DNA of 64,000 nt from the NCBI GenBank assembly GCA_030432635.1, contig JAUIMB010000006.1, forward strand, positions 145,666-209,665, written 5' to 3'. The position numbers were made by a program, and so were the translations under genes. Shown here piece by piece: positions 62,388 to 64,000 of this stretch. A model generated the notes under the pieces. It worked only from the letters and a program-made list of their open reading frames with translations, was not told the origin of the DNA and ran no database searches. The first letter of the stretch is position 1. Every line of letters starts with the position of its first letter. This DNA comes from Bacteroidia bacterium. GTDB lineage: Bacteria; Bacteroidota; Bacteroidia; Flavobacteriales; Flavobacteriaceae.

Positions 62388-63515
62388 ATGAAACATAACA
62401 TTAATTATAGAAAGGGTTTCGTTTTCAAACCTTATGAAGCGCCATTTCAATCACCATTTGACAAATTGTTTGAGGTTTTCAAGGAATTGATTACCCATAC
62501 TTCAGGCGATTTTGACGAAGCAATAGCGTGGCTTCGCGAGCTGGACGAGGAATATAAACTCACTACTCCAGAATACACCATAGACGATTTTATTGAAGAC
62601 CTTAAAAAGAAAGGTTACATTAAGGAAGATATTGATCCAGATGGTAACGGTGGAATAACCATTACGGCAAAAACCGAACGTGCCATTAGGCAACAAGCTC
62701 TTGATCATATCTTCGGAAAAATCAAGCGAAGCGGACAAGGAAATCATAAAAGCAAGTCTCCAGGTATTGGAGATGAACAAACAGGCGAATTTAGAAACTA
62801 CCAATTTGGTGATGCCTTGGATAAAGTTTCCATGACCGAAAGTTTACGCAATGCTCAGATAAATCATGGAATTGGAAATTTTAACATTACCGAAGATGAT
62901 TTGGTGGTAGAGGAAACACTACATAAGTCTCAAATGAGCACAGTCTTGATGATTGATATCAGTCATAGTATGATCTTATATGGAGAAGACCGTATCACTC
63001 CAGCTAAACGAGTTGCAATGGCTTTGGCCGAATTAATTACAACACGATATCCAAAAGACACATTGGATATTTTGGTTTTCGGAAATGATGCCTGGCAAAT
63101 TGAAATTAAGGACTTACCCTTTCTAAAGGTAGGACCATACCATACCAATACTGTAGCTGGATTGCAATTGGCTATGGGTTTGCTAAGACGAAAACGAAAT
63201 ACCAATAAACAGATTTTTATGATTACCGACGGAAAGCCAAGTTGTTTGAGATTACCCGATGGACAATATTATAAAGATAGTTTCGGATTGAATCCATACA
63301 TAACCAATAAATGTTATGGTATGGCACAACAGGCCAGAAAGCTTCACATTCCTATAACAACCTTTATGATTGCCCAAGATCAATATTTGATGCAATTTGT
63401 GCAGGAATTTACAAGAGCAAATCAGGGCAAAGCATTTTATACAGGTTTAAAAGGGTTGGGCGAAATGATTTTTGAGGACTATGAAACCAATAGAAAGAAG
63501 AGAATAAGAGGTTGA
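62388..63515 (+). CDS. VWA domain protein
   Basis: A 375-residue cytoplasmic protein with a von Willebrand factor A domain in the C-terminal half. The metal-ion adhesion site is readable as LMIDISHSMIL (DxSxS), with a later Thr in NTVAGLQLAM and Asp in FMITDGKPSC. The N-terminal half has charged helices, starting KGFVFKPYEAPFQSPFDKLF. The ATG at 62388 is preferred to a TTG at 62370. It is followed by an AAA ATPase, the classical ATPase/VWA pair of chelatase-like or MoxR systems. Substrate unknown. Confidence 0.85.
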   Translation: MKHNINYRKGFVFKPYEAPFQSPFDKLFEVFKELITHTSGDFDEAIAWLRELDEEYKLTTPEYTIDDFIEDLKKKGYIKEDIDPDGNGGITITAKTERAIRQQALDHIFGKIKRSGQGNHKSKSPGIGDEQTGEFRNYQFGDALDKVSMTESLRNAQINHGIGNFNITEDDLVVEETLHKSQMSTVLMIDISHSMILYGEDRITPAKRVAMALAELITTRYPKDTLDILVFGNDAWQIEIKDLPFLKVGPYHTNTVAGLQLAMGLLRRKRNTNKQIFMITDGKPSCLRLPDGQYYKDSFGLNPYITNKCYGMAQQARKLHIPITTFMIAQDQYLMQFVQEFTRANQGKAFYTGLKGLGEMIFEDYETNRKKRIRG

Positions 63516-63597
63516 ATTTCTATGACTTTTGATTTAAAACTGAATCAAAATACATATCCCAAATAAAGTATCAGACTAATTAAAAAAATAATTGTAC

Positions 63598-64000
63598 ATG
63601 ATAATTGAAAATATAAAAACACTTGGAGAATTAAAAAAAGCAGGATATCAATATAAATCAATTAAGGACGAGTTACGTGATAACCTAATATCAAAAATAA
63701 AGCATAAGGAATCAGTTTTTGAAGGCGTTCATGGCTATGAAAACACTGTAATTCCTGAACTTGAACGTGCCATTTTGTCGCGACATAATATCAATTTACT
63801 GGGACTTCGCGGACAAGCAAAAACTCGATTAGCACGTTTGATGCTGAATCTGTTGGATGCGTATGTCCCTTATGTTGAAGGTTCTGAGATTAATGATGAT
63901 CCGTTTCAACCAATTTCGAGATATGCGATAGAACTAATTGCTGAAAAGGGTGATGCTACACCAATTTCTTGGTTGCATCGCAATGATCGATTTGCTGAAA
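63598..64000 (+). CDS. MoxR/BchI-type AAA ATPase (3' partial)
   Basis: The first 134 codons of an ATPase that runs off the right edge. It begins MIIENIKTLGELKKAGYQYK. The Walker A motif is in NLLGLRGQAKTRLARLML near residues 75-92 (GxxGxxKT). The region before it, YENTVIPELERAILSRHNI, is the N-terminal helix seen in BchI-like AAA proteins. It lies 82 bp after the VWA protein gene, and the two likely form an ATPase/VWA chaperone or chelatase-like pair. Family is likely, exact class uncertain until the rest is seen. Confidence 0.75.
   Translation, partial: MIIENIKTLGELKKAGYQYKSIKDELRDNLISKIKHKESVFEGVHGYENTVIPELERAILSRHNINLLGLRGQAKTRLARLMLNLLDAYVPYVEGSEINDDPFQPISRYAIELIAEKGDATPISWLHRNDRFAE

Overview
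The window looks like a chromosomal segment from a marine-type Flavobacteriaceae bacterium (Bacteroidota). The DNA is AT-rich. Promoters fit the Bacteroidota pattern (TTG about 20 bp upstream of TAnnTTTG). The gene content is typical of the group: a PorV/PorQ-family protein, DUF2141, 2TM-domain proteins, a fused ccoNO oxidase, a cyclophilin-FKBP fusion and a LETM1-related protein. The genus cannot be fixed from the sequence alone. No tRNA, rRNA, insertion sequence, prophage or CRISPR array was seen.

Positions 1-16494 are the 3' part of an exopolysaccharide/O-antigen-type locus, all on the + strand and tightly packed. It holds two FkbM methyltransferases, a third class I methyltransferase, a sulfotransferase, an exostosin-like glycosyltransferase, two GT2 and five GT4 glycosyltransferases, a transglutaminase-like protein, a Wzy/WaaL-type polymerase or ligase, and at the end a polyprenyl glycosylphosphotransferase that would start the repeat unit. 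A methylated and possibly sulfated surface glycan is the inferred product. Flippase and export genes are not in view.

Positions 16544-28404 are mostly envelope and housekeeping genes: lnt, a PorV/PorQ-like protein, pssA-terC-acyltransferase (+), kdsD-tatC-CMD-lptB (-), recQ and a dual-family peptidyl-prolyl isomerase. Positions 28548-33368 hold small envelope proteins and a LytS/LytTR-type two-component operon. In that operon the kinase ends in a 2TM domain and is followed by three free 2TM proteins. A DnaJ-domain protein and a LETM1-related protein follow on the - strand.

Positions 35228-40140 are an operon of two DUF4331 proteins, a TPR lipoprotein and a TonB-dependent receptor. It faces an ECF sigma/anti-sigma pair. 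Further on are sodC and hemN (divergent), a universal stress protein, an S9 peptidase, a very large BNR/sortilin-like protein, a DinB protein, an M23 peptidase and deoD.

Positions 52685-62333 are a complete cbb3 oxidase module: safE-like, ccoH/fixH, ccoG, ccoP, ccoQ-like, ccoNO, ccoS, ccoI and a divergent Crp/Fnr regulator. The most informative signal in the window is a 20-bp palindrome (AAC-ATGAT-N4-ATCAT-GTT type) in front of ccoS, ccoI and hemN. In all three cases it sits exactly 19 bp upstream of a TAnnTTTG-like -7 element, which points to an Fnr-like class II activator site and a small oxygen-responsive regulon. Between ccoG and ccoH lies an unusual heptanucleotide repeat tract. The right edge holds a VWA protein and the start of its partner MoxR/BchI-type ATPase.
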